Notes under the pieces: model-generated
What the model was told of the DNA's origin: nothing
Seen by the model: only the letters and a program-made list of their open reading frames with translations
The model's database searches: none
Shown: positions 18,409 to 28,021 of the stretch, piece by piece
Numbering within the stretch: the stretch's first letter is position 1
Layout of the letters: each line of letters starts with the position of its first letter
Position numbers and translations under genes: made by a program
Assembly: GCA_900318565.1 (NCBI GenBank)
Contig: ONLD01000005.1
Span: forward strand, 1-58,971
DNA from: an uncultured Bacteroidales bacterium
GTDB taxonomy: Bacteria; Bacteroidota; Bacteroidia; Bacteroidales; UBA932
Direction of reading: 5' to 3'
Length of the DNA: 58,971 bases

Positions 18409-19180
18409 CGAGCGAGAGATAAAGGGTCACTCCGGTGCCCATCACGGTCGGGTAGCCGGTCGCGGCCGGACGCTGGGAATAGACCACGGCGTTGAGGGAA
18501 TCGCTGTAGGTGCGGACGGTCTTATCAAAGAACAAGCCGCTGACATTCAGGGAATTGTCCTGCACGACATCTACGGCGCGCAGGTACTTCAGACCGTGCA
18601 GGTTAGGCACGTAAGTCATAGCGTCGGTACCGTTAAGGCCCACGACGAGGTCGATGACGGAGCCGGTGTAGAGCTGCTTGCCGGGCTCGATGTCACGGCC
18701 GCGGAATTGCTGGCGCAGCACGTTGTTGGTAGCGATGTCGCTTACGTAGTTGAGCCGTCCGAGCACGAGCCCCTTGGAAGAGAGCTCGGCCTTGGCCTGG
18801 CGCAGAGAGACGTGGATAAGATTGGGCATCGAGACTTTCTTGGGCACTATCGAATTGATAGTCAGGGAAATCTTCCGTCCGGGCTTCACTTTCGAGCCGC
18901 TCTTGGGGAGCTGGCTCACCACAGCCCCGCGGGGCATACGTTTCATATACACGGAGTCGATGACCTGGATGCGCAGGCCGGCGGCGGATGCTGTAAGCGC
19001 GGCATCCTTAATGCTCTGGCTGGTCATATCGGGCACGGTGACTTCTTTGCCGTGGCGAGTGCGGATGGACAGGAAAATGCTTGCCGCACCCACGAGCACA
19101 GCCACGAACAGCACTCCGAGAAGCAGATTGCGCACAATCCAGCCGGCACCGGCGGCAGCAGGTTTCTTTACTTTAGCCAT
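18386..19180 (-). CDS. membrane-anchored PASTA-domain protein
   Basis: Protein of 264 residues: one N-terminal membrane segment (about residues 14-37) and three PASTA repeats outside, each starting with a V/MPN or VTVPD-type motif (EVTVPDMTSQSIKDA, VSMPNLIHVSLRQAKAELSSKG, MTYVPNLHGLKYLRAVDVVQ). PASTA domains bind peptidoglycan fragments or beta-lactams in Ser/Thr kinases and penicillin-binding proteins; here there is no kinase or transpeptidase domain, so this is the stand-alone form common in Bacteroidetes. Linkage to rluD-like and lysE genes gives no further hint. A cell-wall role is inferred. Confidence 0.9.
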   Translation of the reverse strand: MAKVKKPAAAGAGWIVRNLLLGVLFVAVLVGAASIFLSIRTRHGKEVTVPDMTSQSIKDAALTASAAGLRIQVIDSVYMKRMPRGAVVSQLPKSGSKVKPGRKISLTINSIVPKKVSMPNLIHVSLRQAKAELSSKGLVLGRLNYVSDIATNNVLRQQFRGRDIEPGKQLYTGSVIDLVVGLNGTDAMTYVPNLHGLKYLRAVDVVQDNSLNVSGLFFDKTVRTYSDSLNAVVYSQRPAATGYPTVMGTGVTLYLSLDADRAAN

Positions 19181-19182
19181 AT

Positions 19183-19806
19183 CTATAGCAATAAAAAGCC
19201 GCGTACCATAAGTATCACTCCGAAGCCTATCACGGCATATCCGGCGATTCTGGTCACGCGGTTAAGTGTTTGTACCTTGAAATACTCACGCAGCTTTTCG
19301 GAGGCAAGGGCAAGCGAGAACCACCACAGCAGTGCACCCAGCAAGACGAAAAGCGAGCATATCCACACGGAAGCCGGGGTCGTCACCTCGAACTGGAACA
19401 GGGTCACCAGCGCGAACATATAGGCTATGGCCCCGGGATTGGCCAGGCAGCAGCCGGCGCCCTGGAGTGCATATTGCACCGCCTTTGCTTTGCTGGTCTC
19501 GGCCACGAGCATCTTGTCTTCCAGCGGCTTGCGGAACAGCATCGCCACTCCGACGGCCACTACGAGCACTCCTCCGCAGATGAAAATCCAGGATTCGTGC
19601 TGCTGAAAAAAGTCCTGCACCACCATCACCGCAAAAAGGCTCACGACGGCGAAGAACGTGTCTATGATCGCCGAGCCTGCTCCTGCGGCGAGTCCGGCCC
19701 ATTTCCCGTGGCAGAAAGATTTCTGCATCACGAGCACGGACACCGGTCCCACAGGGGCTGATGCAAGGATTCCGATAAGCAAGGCCTTAAGTATATCGAA
19801 GGGCAT
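19183..19806 (-). CDS. LysE/RhtB-family exporter
   Basis: Inner-membrane protein of 207 residues with about six membrane segments, in the LysE/RhtB translocator family that exports amino acids and related small molecules. The signature GILASAPVGPVSVLVMQKSFCHGKWAGLAAGAGSAI is present near the N-terminus, as is a second-half NPGAIAYMFALVTLF segment. I prefer the ATG at 19806 over a longer open frame because a -7 box (19813-19820) lies directly in front of it. It ends two bases before the PASTA gene, with which it probably forms an operon. The exported substrate cannot be told. Confidence 0.88.
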   Translation of the reverse strand: MPFDILKALLIGILASAPVGPVSVLVMQKSFCHGKWAGLAAGAGSAIIDTFFAVVSLFAVMVVQDFFQQHESWIFICGGVLVVAVGVAMLFRKPLEDKMLVAETSKAKAVQYALQGAGCCLANPGAIAYMFALVTLFQFEVTTPASVWICSLFVLLGALLWWFSLALASEKLREYFKVQTLNRVTRIAGYAVIGFGVILMVRGFLLL

Positions 19807-19812
19807 AGTTTG

Positions 19813-19820
19813 CAAATATA
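19813..19820 (-). promoter_or_regulatory. -7 promoter box, TATATTTG, for the LysE-type gene
   Basis: Perfect TATATTTG on the minus strand, ending six bases before the ATG at 19806; this supports the shorter start and an almost leaderless mRNA. Confidence 0.6.
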
Positions 19821-19843
19821 CAAAACTATTGGCAAAACTCATA

Positions 19844-21466
19844 TTAATTCTTCACCCAAAAACGCACAATAAGCAGCGCCAGCAGCAGGAGGAATACGAG
19901 CGTGGAGACGCGCCCCACGATATCCCCGTGCAAGGTGAAGAAACTCTTCTCCGTATTCACGTTGACCGTGCCGCGCAGCACAGCCTCCTCCCACCAGGGC
20001 CCGCGGCTCAGTATCTCGCCCCTCTGGTCGATGAAGCAGCTGATGCCGCTGTTGCCGCAACGGGCAATGTCCCGGCGGGTCTCGATGGCCCGTAAGCAGC
20101 TGTAGCTCAGGTGCTGGCGGTAGCCGGGAGTATTCCCCCACCAGGAATCGTTGGTGATGACGGCGATGAAGCCCGCGCCCTTGGAAGCGTAACCGGTGCA
20201 ATACTCGCCGTACACGGACTCATAGCACACGGCGCAGCCCAGCGGAGTGCCGTCAGAGAGGTGCAACAGCGAGATTTCCTCCTGCCCGGAATCGCGCGCC
20301 ATCAGCGGCGAGCCCCCGTTGAACTTTGCCGCGAGGAAATTGTCCAGCGGCACGAAAATTTTAGGGTACGGGGTCAGTTCCGTGCCCACGACCAGCTTGC
20401 TCTTGTGGAACACTTCCGTGGTCCCGTCCGGAGAAAGCATCAGGGCGCTGTTGCGCGGCATCCGCCAGCCGTTGCCGTAGGGGTAGCTCAGCAGAGAAGG
20501 GGGCGACGCCGTGAAGAAGAGTTCGTTGGTAGCGGCCCCGAACAGCAGGTCGCTACCCGGGTGTTCCTGCAGAAATGAATGGAAGCGCTGCCAGGTCGGC
20601 GAGGATGGTATGTCGTTGAGCAGCACGTCGAAAGTGAAGGTCTCGGGAGCCATCAGCAGCTTCGCATCCCCCTTGGAAAGCTCTTTTTCGTACAGGCCCA
20701 GCAATATATCGGTCTGCTGACTCTGGGTCATCGAGGCGAACTTCTTGTACGGGTCGAGATTGGGCTGCCCTATGACCACGCTGACCTGTTTCTCGCTGCG
20801 TTCCTCGTAGCCGTGGTACATAATGAGCGAAATCACGGGAGGGGCGAAGAAAGCAAGCGCGAGGGAGCAGCACACCGCAGCACGCGCCGCGCCCGTCCAC
20901 TCCTTCCACCTGCCGCCTGCAAAGCTGACCAGGGTGCCGAACAGCGCAAGGTTTGCGCACCAGACCCACAGCGAGCCGCCAAGCGTGCCTGTGACGCTGT
21001 ACCACTGAATGTCCTTCACGCTGGTAGCGAACGCATTACCGAGTACGAGCCAGGGCCAGGAAATCTCGGCCTGCGTCAGGTACCACCTCTCCCAGGCAAT
21101 CCACGCCGCGGCAAGCAGCACGTAAGGCAGCGCCCCGCGGAGGCGCCTGCGGGCAAGCCTGAAAAGGCCGAATACGAGCGACATCTGCAAGGCGTTTGCA
21201 AGCACGGCGAAGATGCCTCCGCCGACCGTGGCGTTGCATACCCAAAAGGTTGTAAGGGCGTTCCAGAGCACGAAAGTGCCGTAGTGCCACAGCCAGAAGC
21301 GCCGGATTCCGGCTCCCGCGGCAATGTATTCGGCAAGCAGCAACGGCACCAGGGCCACAAGGCTCACCATACCGGCGTGCGGAACCAGCCAGGGAATGCT
21401 CAGTAGCACTCCGGAGGCAGCGCACAGCAGCCAAAGTATAGTTTTGACAGATAATTTCTTTTCCAT
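19844..21466 (-). CDS. lnt: apolipoprotein N-acyltransferase
   Basis: Inner-membrane enzyme of 540 residues that adds the third acyl chain to lipoproteins. The N-terminal half has six to seven membrane segments; the C-terminal half is a nitrilase-type domain with the catalytic triad visible as Glu in LMAPETFTFDV, Lys in FHKSKLVVGTELTPYP, and Cys in GCAVCYESVYGEY. A last membrane segment precedes the C-terminus. I chose the ATG at 21466 (MEKKLSVKTILW) because a TATATTTG box ends eight bases upstream; the frame stays open further but without family similarity. It is divergent from the SusC gene. The many lipoproteins in this window are likely clients. Confidence 0.95.
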   Translation of the reverse strand: MEKKLSVKTILWLLCAASGVLLSIPWLVPHAGMVSLVALVPLLLAEYIAAGAGIRRFWLWHYGTFVLWNALTTFWVCNATVGGGIFAVLANALQMSLVFGLFRLARRRLRGALPYVLLAAAWIAWERWYLTQAEISWPWLVLGNAFATSVKDIQWYSVTGTLGGSLWVWCANLALFGTLVSFAGGRWKEWTGAARAAVCCSLALAFFAPPVISLIMYHGYEERSEKQVSVVIGQPNLDPYKKFASMTQSQQTDILLGLYEKELSKGDAKLLMAPETFTFDVLLNDIPSSPTWQRFHSFLQEHPGSDLLFGAATNELFFTASPPSLLSYPYGNGWRMPRNSALMLSPDGTTEVFHKSKLVVGTELTPYPKIFVPLDNFLAAKFNGGSPLMARDSGQEEISLLHLSDGTPLGCAVCYESVYGEYCTGYASKGAGFIAVITNDSWWGNTPGYRQHLSYSCLRAIETRRDIARCGNSGISCFIDQRGEILSRGPWWEEAVLRGTVNVNTEKSFFTLHGDIVGRVSTLVFLLLLALLIVRFWVKN

Positions 21467-21474
21467 TCCGCCTG

Positions 21475-21482
21475 CAAATATA
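21475..21482 (-). promoter_or_regulatory. -7 promoter box, TATATTTG, for lnt
   Basis: Perfect box on the minus strand, ending eight bases before the lnt ATG at 21466. Confidence 0.6.
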
Positions 21483-21517
21483 ATGAAGTTTCCGTAGGAA
21501 ATCCGCCTTTTTTTCAG

Positions 21518-21525
21518 TAGTTTTG
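21518..21525 (+). promoter_or_regulatory. candidate -7 box, TAGTTTTG, for the first SusC operon
   Basis: TAGTTTTG lies 29 bases before the SusC ATG. No good -33 element is visible and no sigma or hybrid two-component regulator gene is adjacent, so control of this operon is unexplained by the window. Confidence 0.4.
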
Positions 21526-21554
21526 TCATATAACCAATAACCAAAACTTTTATA

Positions 21555-24500
21555 ATGAAATTTAACCGTTTACTTAAAGCATTGAGCTTCAGTGCGGCAC
21601 TCCTGCTGCTGGCTCTCTCCTCCCGGGGACAGAGCAGCGTAAGGGAGGTTTCAGGCCGCGTGCTCGATTCGACAGGAGAGCCACTGATAGGGGCCTCCAT
21701 CCAGGTAAAAGGCGCTCCCGGCGGCTACATCACCGACCTGAACGGCCGCTACGAAATCAAAAATCTGAAAGTGCCCGCCACCCTCATCGTCTCCTTCATA
21801 GGATACAAGGATTCGGAAATCACCCTGAGCGGCTCCGAAACCGTGCCCTTCGACATCGTGCTTTCCGATTCGGCCAACATCCTCGACGACGTGGTTGTGG
21901 TCGGCTACGCCACTATGAAGCGGCGCGACCTTGTCGGCGCAGTGGACAAAGTGGACAGCGAAGTGGTCGGAGACCGCTCCAACGGCAACCTCGCCCGCTC
22001 GCTGCAGGGCGAGATAGCCGGTCTGAACATCAGTTTCAACGACGGCAAGCCCTCGAGCGGCGCTTCCGTCAACGTGCGCGGCTCCACCTCCATCGGCGCC
22101 GGCGGCTCCACCCTCGTGCTCATCGACGGAGTGGAGGGCTCGCTGGATATGGTGAACCCGCAGGATGTCGAATCCGTCTCCGTGCTCAAGGACGCATCTT
22201 CGACAGCCGTCTATGGCGCCCGCGGAGCTTTCGGCGTGATTCTCGTAACGACGAAGAGCGCCCGCAAAGGCACCCCCGTCATCAACTACAACGGCTCGGT
22301 CAGCGTCAAGAGACGCACCGTGGACTTCCACAACATCACCGACTCCATCGAGTGGCTCGACTGGTGGAAGACCTGCTACAACCAGTATTACAACGGCTCC
22401 CGCGCGCTGCTGAACCACATCGATTCGAAGTCCCCCTACTCGGAGGCCATCTACAACGAAATCATACGCCGCAACCAGGACCCCAGCCTCTCGAAAGTAG
22501 CTGAGAGCTACGACGTTTCGGGCTTCGGCTACGCCTACTACGGCAACACCGACTGGATGAACGAGTTCTACAAGAAGTACTCCGGCGCGACCGAGCACAA
22601 CCTCTCGGTGTCCGGGGGAAATGAGAACGCCGACTACTACATTTCCGGCCGCTACTACGGCTCCGACGGCATCTACAAAGTCGGCACGGAGAACTACAAC
22701 CGCTACAACCTCCGCGCTAAAGGCTCGCTGAAGGTGCGCCCCTGGCTGCGCATCACCAACAACCTCAGCTTATCGGTTGGCGACGACATCCAGCCCCGCA
22801 CCCAAAACGGCACCGTGGTGCAGAAATATATGCAGCACTGCCTCCAGCCTATGGCTCCAATAAAGAACCCCGACGGCAGCTGGTCGCCCGCATCTGCAAT
22901 CTCCGGCTACGCGGCATTCAGCGAAGGCAACAACTACCTGACAGATAACCGCACCTACCTGCGGGAGAAAGTCAGCGTCGATATCGACATCATCAAGGAC
23001 CGCCTCAAGCTGCAGGCCGACTATTCCTATAATTTCACTTCCCGCAACCGCCGCACCATCCAGAATATGGTCACATACTCCAAATCGCCCGGCGTCTTCC
23101 TCAAGGAATCGGCGTCGGCAGGAGACAAGCTGACGGAAGTGAACTACGACACCCGCTACCAGGCATCCAACGTCTATCTTACCTGGAGCCCGAACCTCGG
23201 CAAGAACCACTCCTTCACCGCCCTGGCCGGATGGAACGCCGAGTGGCAGACCTACAAGACCCTGACCACCACCCGCACGGGCTTCACTTCCGGCAAGCCT
23301 TCCTTCACCCTTATGGACGGCGAATCCAACATCAGCGCCGGAGGCAACGGCTGGTCTTATATGGGCGCCTTCGCCCGTCTGAACTACTCCTACAGAAGCA
23401 AGTATCTGCTGGAAATCAGCGGTCGCTATGACGGTTCCTCCAAGTTCCCGACCTACAGCCAGTGGGGCTTCTTCCCTTCCGCCTCGGCGGCCTGGAGGAT
23501 TTCCGACGAGCCCTGGATGAAGTGGAGCCGCAGCTGGATGGACAACCTCAAGCTGCGCATCTCCGCCGGTACTATGGGCAACGGCAACGTGAGCCCCTAC
23601 CTCTATACTTCCGAGATGTCCGTCAGCAAGGCCACCGACATCGTGCTTGGCGGCAACCTGCCGTCCTACACTTCCGTGGCCAGCGTGGTGCCCGTATCCC
23701 TGACCTGGGAGCGATCCACCACCTACGACCTCGGCCTTGACTTCGACCTGCTGGGCAGCCGGCTCTCGTTCAGCGGCGACTACTACCACCGCTACACCAC
23801 GGATATGTACACGCTCAGCGCCACGGTGCCCTCCGTGTACGGCACATCCTCGCCCAAGGGCAACAACGCAGAGATGCTGACCCGCGGCTGGGAGCTTTCG
23901 CTCCAGTGGAGGGATGAGTTCGACCTCGGCGGCAAGCCCTTCTCCTACCGCATCAAGGGCCTGCTCTGGGACAACCGCTCCTTCATCACCAAGTACGCCG
24001 GCAACGACGAATGCAAGCTGGCCGCTTCGATGTCCGACCTCATCAAGAACGGCGGCAATCCGAGCAACTACTATGTCGGTATGGAGATCGGAGAGATCTG
24101 GGGATACACGGTTGACGGCCTGTTCAAGGACTACGACGACATCGCAAACTCCGCCGTGCATACCTTCCAGCAGGCTTCCGACAAGGTCACCCGCCCCGGC
24201 CAGGTCAAGGTCAGGGATATCGGCGGCGGCGAAAACGGTGAGCCCGACGGAGTCATCAACTACGGCAAACTGACTACCCGGGACGCCGGCGACCTCAGCA
24301 TCATCGGCAATTCCCAGGCCCACTACTGCTACGGTATCAATCTCTCCGCAAGCTGGAACGGCTTCGGAGTGTCCGTGTTCCTGCAGGGCGTGGCTAAGAG
24401 GGACTGGTATCCGGGCGATGACTGCGGCTATTTCTGGGGCAAGTACTCCAGGCCGTTCTTCTACTTCATCCCCGAAGCCCACAGGCTCAGCAACCCGACG

Positions 24501-24896
24501 GTGGCCCAGCTCAGCGAAGACGGCAGCCAGTGTCTCAACTGGGACACCGCCTACTGGCCCCGCGTCAGCACCTACCAGTCCAACGGCGACGACGCCGCGA
24601 CGAAGATTCTCGAAATCGCCAACACCCGCTATATGCAGAACGCCTCATACCTGCGCGTGAAGAATATCCAGCTCGACTACAGCTTCTCTCCGAACGTCTG
24701 CAAGTCCCTGGGCATCAGGGGCCTGAGGCTGTTCGTCAACGGCGAGAACCTCTTCACCGTCACTCCCCTCCACAAGTGGGCCGAAAACCTCGACCCCGAA
24801 GGACTCGGGTATGATACCGATTTCAACAGCGCCGCACAGGGCAACACCTACCCGGTGTTCAAGAACCTCACGGCCGGAGTAAACATCACATTCTAA
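21555..24896 (+). CDS. SusC/RagA-type TonB-dependent outer-membrane transporter
   Basis: Outer-membrane transporter of 1113 residues. Order: signal peptide (to about residue 25), carboxypeptidase-regulatory-like domain (SGRVLDSTGEPLIGASIQVKG), TonB box-like stretch DDVVVVGYATMKRRDLVGAV, plug domain (VRGSTSIGAGGSTLVLIDGVEG, VESVSVLKDASSTAVYGARGAFGVILVTTK), and a 22-strand barrel ending FKNLTAGVNITF. It has no STN domain, so it does not signal through an anti-sigma factor. It pairs with the SusD gene 15 bases downstream to import oligosaccharides or similar ligands. With a sulfatase in the same operon, a sulfated glycan is the likely ligand class. Confidence 0.97.
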   Translation: MKFNRLLKALSFSAALLLLALSSRGQSSVREVSGRVLDSTGEPLIGASIQVKGAPGGYITDLNGRYEIKNLKVPATLIVSFIGYKDSEITLSGSETVPFDIVLSDSANILDDVVVVGYATMKRRDLVGAVDKVDSEVVGDRSNGNLARSLQGEIAGLNISFNDGKPSSGASVNVRGSTSIGAGGSTLVLIDGVEGSLDMVNPQDVESVSVLKDASSTAVYGARGAFGVILVTTKSARKGTPVINYNGSVSVKRRTVDFHNITDSIEWLDWWKTCYNQYYNGSRALLNHIDSKSPYSEAIYNEIIRRNQDPSLSKVAESYDVSGFGYAYYGNTDWMNEFYKKYSGATEHNLSVSGGNENADYYISGRYYGSDGIYKVGTENYNRYNLRAKGSLKVRPWLRITNNLSLSVGDDIQPRTQNGTVVQKYMQHCLQPMAPIKNPDGSWSPASAISGYAAFSEGNNYLTDNRTYLREKVSVDIDIIKDRLKLQADYSYNFTSRNRRTIQNMVTYSKSPGVFLKESASAGDKLTEVNYDTRYQASNVYLTWSPNLGKNHSFTALAGWNAEWQTYKTLTTTRTGFTSGKPSFTLMDGESNISAGGNGWSYMGAFARLNYSYRSKYLLEISGRYDGSSKFPTYSQWGFFPSASAAWRISDEPWMKWSRSWMDNLKLRISAGTMGNGNVSPYLYTSEMSVSKATDIVLGGNLPSYTSVASVVPVSLTWERSTTYDLGLDFDLLGSRLSFSGDYYHRYTTDMYTLSATVPSVYGTSSPKGNNAEMLTRGWELSLQWRDEFDLGGKPFSYRIKGLLWDNRSFITKYAGNDECKLAASMSDLIKNGGNPSNYYVGMEIGEIWGYTVDGLFKDYDDIANSAVHTFQQASDKVTRPGQVKVRDIGGGENGEPDGVINYGKLTTRDAGDLSIIGNSQAHYCYGINLSASWNGFGVSVFLQGVAKRDWYPGDDCGYFWGKYSRPFFYFIPEAHRLSNPTVAQLSEDGSQCLNWDTAYWPRVSTYQSNGDDAATKILEIANTRYMQNASYLRVKNIQLDYSFSPNVCKSLGIRGLRLFVNGENLFTVTPLHKWAENLDPEGLGYDTDFNSAAQGNTYPVFKNLTAGVNITF

Positions 24897-24911
24897 AAGG
24901 AGGACAAGAAA

Positions 24912-26723
24912 ATGAAAAAATATTCAATACTGATTATGCTTGCGCTCGGCGCAGCCGCGGTTTCCTCCTGCAAAGATTTCCTCATCCAGGAGAACCCGAA
25001 CAAGATAGAGAGCGAGTACTTCTTCACCGACGAATCGTCCTTGATACTCTACACCAACGGCCTCACGAGGTCCTACGCCACGGCTATCAAGTCATTCATC
25101 GACGGAGACAAGTACTCCGACGCAATGAGCTGGGACGGCGAGTACCTTTACTACACTCCCCGCTACACCGCTGAAGACGCCACCAACTGGACCACGAGCA
25201 ACTGGAGCAGCCTGCGCTCGATCAACTACTACCTCGAAAATATGCGCAAGGCAAAGGCCCCGGAGGCAGTCCTCGACCACTACGAAGGAGTGGGCCGTTT
25301 CTTCAGGGCTATGTTCTACATAAGCAAGGTGCAGACATTCGGCGCCGTGCCGTGGTACGACCACCTCGTGGACCCTAAGAATCCGGACGACATCTATATG
25401 CCGCGCACGAACCGCGAGGAAGTGTGCCGCAACATCCTGAAAGACCTTGACTACGCCTGCACGCACTGCTCGACGGATGCGTCCTACCGCAACCGCAGTT
25501 CGTTCATCCACCGCTACGTAGCACTCGCCATCAAGTCGCGTTTCTGCCTGTATGAGGGCACCTACCGCAAGTACCACAAGACCGACCCTTCCACCGGCGC
25601 GGCCTGGAAAGCGGACGAGAGCAAAATGTATCTGGAAGAGTGCGTAAAGGCCGCCGAGGAGATTATGAATTCCAAGGTGTACGGCCTGATAGACTCCCCC
25701 GCCAACCGCAAGACCCAGTACAGGGATATGTTCATCAACTCCGACGGTGCGGCCAACTGCGGCAAGGAATTCATCTGGGCGCGCGACTACGACCTCACCC
25801 TCAAAGTGAACAACACTTCCTACAGCATCAACGACTATATGTGCAACGCCCAGCACGCACAGTATTCGTTCAACCGCGATTTCGTCAACACCTACCTCTG
25901 CCTGGACGGCACCCCGTACACGAGCAAGCATCCCAAGTATATGGAGCTGGAGTTCGCCGATGAGTGCAAGGACCGCGACTACCGCCTGGCGCAGACCATA
26001 CGCACCCCCGGCTTCACCAGGGCCGGAGGCACCGTCCACTACGCCCCGGACCTGGTCTATGCCAAGACCGGATACCAGCCCTGCAAGTGGCTCACAGATG
26101 AAATCAACGACGAAATCTCCGGCGCCACCGCGACCGACGTTCCGCTCATCCGCTACGCAGAAGTGCTTCTCAACTACGCCGAGGCAAAGGCCGAGCTCGG
26201 ACAGCTCGACCAGGCTGCCTGGGACAGGAGCGTAGGTCTGGTGCGCGAGAGAGCCGGCGTCAAGAGCATATATCCCACGGCCGCGGATCCCTACCTCGTC
26301 GCTTACTTCCAGAACAGGGTCACCGACCCGCTCATCCTCGAAGTCAGGCGCGAGAGGGGCACCGAATTCACTATGGAGAACCTGCGCCAGCACGACATTA
26401 TGCGCTGGGCCCAGGGCGAGCTGCTGGTAAAGCAGAAGACCGGTATCTGGATTCCCGCCATCGAGACCCCCCTCGACCTTGACGGGGACGGCGCCGCCGA
26501 CAGCTTCGTTTCTGAAAAGGTCACGGAGAAAGCCGGGCTCAAGGTGCTTTCCATCGCAAAGACCGGTGCCACCCACCAGCTCTCCGAAGGCGACCACGGC
26601 TACATACTCGTAGCCACCGCGACACGTGCCGGCTACGTCTGGAGCGACCACAAATACCTCCGTCCCATCCCTGCTTCCGCAAGGCTGGAGAATGACAAGC
26701 TGGAGCAGAACCCCGGCTGGTAA
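24912..26723 (+). CDS. SusD/RagB-type surface lipoprotein
   Basis: Lipoprotein of 603 residues; the lipobox ends at Cys20 (VSSC). It has the SusD-like helical TPR core: SYFFTDESS-like start (EYFFTDESSLILYTNGLTRSY), ARAMFY-like FFRAMFYISKVQTFGAVPW, and the C-terminal RYAEVLLNYAEAKAELGQ and EVRRERGTEFTMENLRQHDIMRW motifs. SusD proteins form the lid over SusC and bind substrate at the cell surface. It follows SusC by 15 bases. The C-terminal 60 residues (KVTEKAGLKVLSIAKTGATHQL...) extend past the usual end. Ligand unknown. Confidence 0.96.
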   Translation: MKKYSILIMLALGAAAVSSCKDFLIQENPNKIESEYFFTDESSLILYTNGLTRSYATAIKSFIDGDKYSDAMSWDGEYLYYTPRYTAEDATNWTTSNWSSLRSINYYLENMRKAKAPEAVLDHYEGVGRFFRAMFYISKVQTFGAVPWYDHLVDPKNPDDIYMPRTNREEVCRNILKDLDYACTHCSTDASYRNRSSFIHRYVALAIKSRFCLYEGTYRKYHKTDPSTGAAWKADESKMYLEECVKAAEEIMNSKVYGLIDSPANRKTQYRDMFINSDGAANCGKEFIWARDYDLTLKVNNTSYSINDYMCNAQHAQYSFNRDFVNTYLCLDGTPYTSKHPKYMELEFADECKDRDYRLAQTIRTPGFTRAGGTVHYAPDLVYAKTGYQPCKWLTDEINDEISGATATDVPLIRYAEVLLNYAEAKAELGQLDQAAWDRSVGLVRERAGVKSIYPTAADPYLVAYFQNRVTDPLILEVRRERGTEFTMENLRQHDIMRWAQGELLVKQKTGIWIPAIETPLDLDGDGAADSFVSEKVTEKAGLKVLSIAKTGATHQLSEGDHGYILVATATRAGYVWSDHKYLRPIPASARLENDKLEQNPGW

Positions 26724-26741
26724 CATCTAAACGAATTCAAA

Positions 26742-28019
26742 ATGAAAAGATTCAGCATATTGTTCTTCCTTGCGGCCGCAGTACTCGGCTGCACGAAGCA
26801 GACAGACATTTTCACCAGGGAGCAGGACGCCATCTCCGTGGACTGCAACGAGCAGAGCGTCAGGCAGAACATCCTCTGCCTCGGAGAATGGACATCCCGT
26901 TCCGACTCCGACTGGCTCAAGGTCGTGCCCGAAAAAGGCAGCGGCAACGGCAAAGACTACGGATTCTATGAGATTTCAGTGGCATACAACTCCGGCGCCG
27001 CCCGAAATGGCAACGTGTACCTCATCCACAACGGCAAGGAGTTCCCCGTGCAGGTGAGCCAGGCCAAGTGCAACTTCGAATTCGGGAAGGTGGCCTTCAC
27101 CGGCTCCCTGACAGAAGGCGTGGAGAGTTCCGCAGCCCTCATAGTCAACTACCGCAACGCCTCCGGAAATGAGCAGACCCGCTTCACCTGCACAGTCAGC
27201 GGCGAAGCTGCAGAAGGACTGTCCGTGCCCGAATCCCGCGGCGGACTCAGCACTGGCGACGGCACTGTGACCCTCGCCGTCACCGGCACTCCTGCAAAGG
27301 CGGGAGATGTCAGCTTCGAAGTGTTCGCAGACGGCAAGTCCCTCGGCACGGCTGCGGCCAAAGTCGCCGCCGGCGCCGCCCCCGGTCCCGCGACCCCCAG
27401 GCTGACGGTCTGGAGCCTCACCGACCACAAGGGCGATTCGTCCGAACGCGCGGCCCTGAACGAGAAGCATCCAGAGTGGCTCAACTCTATGATTATGAAT
27501 GCCGATACCGGCAGCGGCGTGCTGTCGATAGTAGGCGCGCCCGGAAGACCTTCCGCCCCTGCGATAGGCTCGCAGAGCTTCGCCGACGGCCATCTCTACG
27601 TCAAGGGTATGTTTGACCAGGATTACTTCCTGCTGACCTGCAATGACTTCACCTTCCCTGCCGGCACTTCCATAAGCTGCAGCGGCTCTATGGGCGGCGC
27701 TGGCTCATCCGCGGGCTACTTCATCATCGAGTATTCGACCGACGGCACTGAGTGGACTCCGGCTGACGGCGCCATCACCGAAAAAGTGGAGAATATCGAC
27801 ATCACCTACCACACGAAGCCCTACGACGACATCACGGGCACGGAGAAGGGCGCATTCAGCGTCACTATGACTCCCGCCTCCGCCTGCGAAGGGACCTTCT
27901 ACGTGCGTATCAAGGTGGCTGCCAATATGCGTATGAACCACACCGCCACGGTGACCGCCATCAACACCAACCCGGCCTCAACCCGATTCAAAGGCGACCT
28001 CACAGTAAAGACACTATAG
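26742..28019 (+). CDS. BACON-type surface lipoprotein of the SusC/D operon
   Basis: Lipoprotein of 425 residues (lipobox LGC, Cys at 17). The N-terminal 90 residues resemble a BACON domain (ISVDCNEQSVRQ, WTSRSDSDWLKVVPEKGSGNG, RNGNVYLIHNGKEFPVQVSQ), a fold that often binds glycans or mucin. A second beta-rich domain follows, and the C-terminal half (QSFADGHLYVKGMFDQDYFLLTCNDFTFPAGTSISCSGS) looks like a jelly-roll carbohydrate-binding domain. It sits where SusE/SusF-type surface glycan-binding proteins are found, between SusD and the enzyme. No catalytic motif was seen. Confidence 0.75.
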   Translation: MKRFSILFFLAAAVLGCTKQTDIFTREQDAISVDCNEQSVRQNILCLGEWTSRSDSDWLKVVPEKGSGNGKDYGFYEISVAYNSGAARNGNVYLIHNGKEFPVQVSQAKCNFEFGKVAFTGSLTEGVESSAALIVNYRNASGNEQTRFTCTVSGEAAEGLSVPESRGGLSTGDGTVTLAVTGTPAKAGDVSFEVFADGKSLGTAAAKVAAGAAPGPATPRLTVWSLTDHKGDSSERAALNEKHPEWLNSMIMNADTGSGVLSIVGAPGRPSAPAIGSQSFADGHLYVKGMFDQDYFLLTCNDFTFPAGTSISCSGSMGGAGSSAGYFIIEYSTDGTEWTPADGAITEKVENIDITYHTKPYDDITGTEKGAFSVTMTPASACEGTFYVRIKVAANMRMNHTATVTAINTNPASTRFKGDLTVKTL

Positions 28020-28021
28020 TT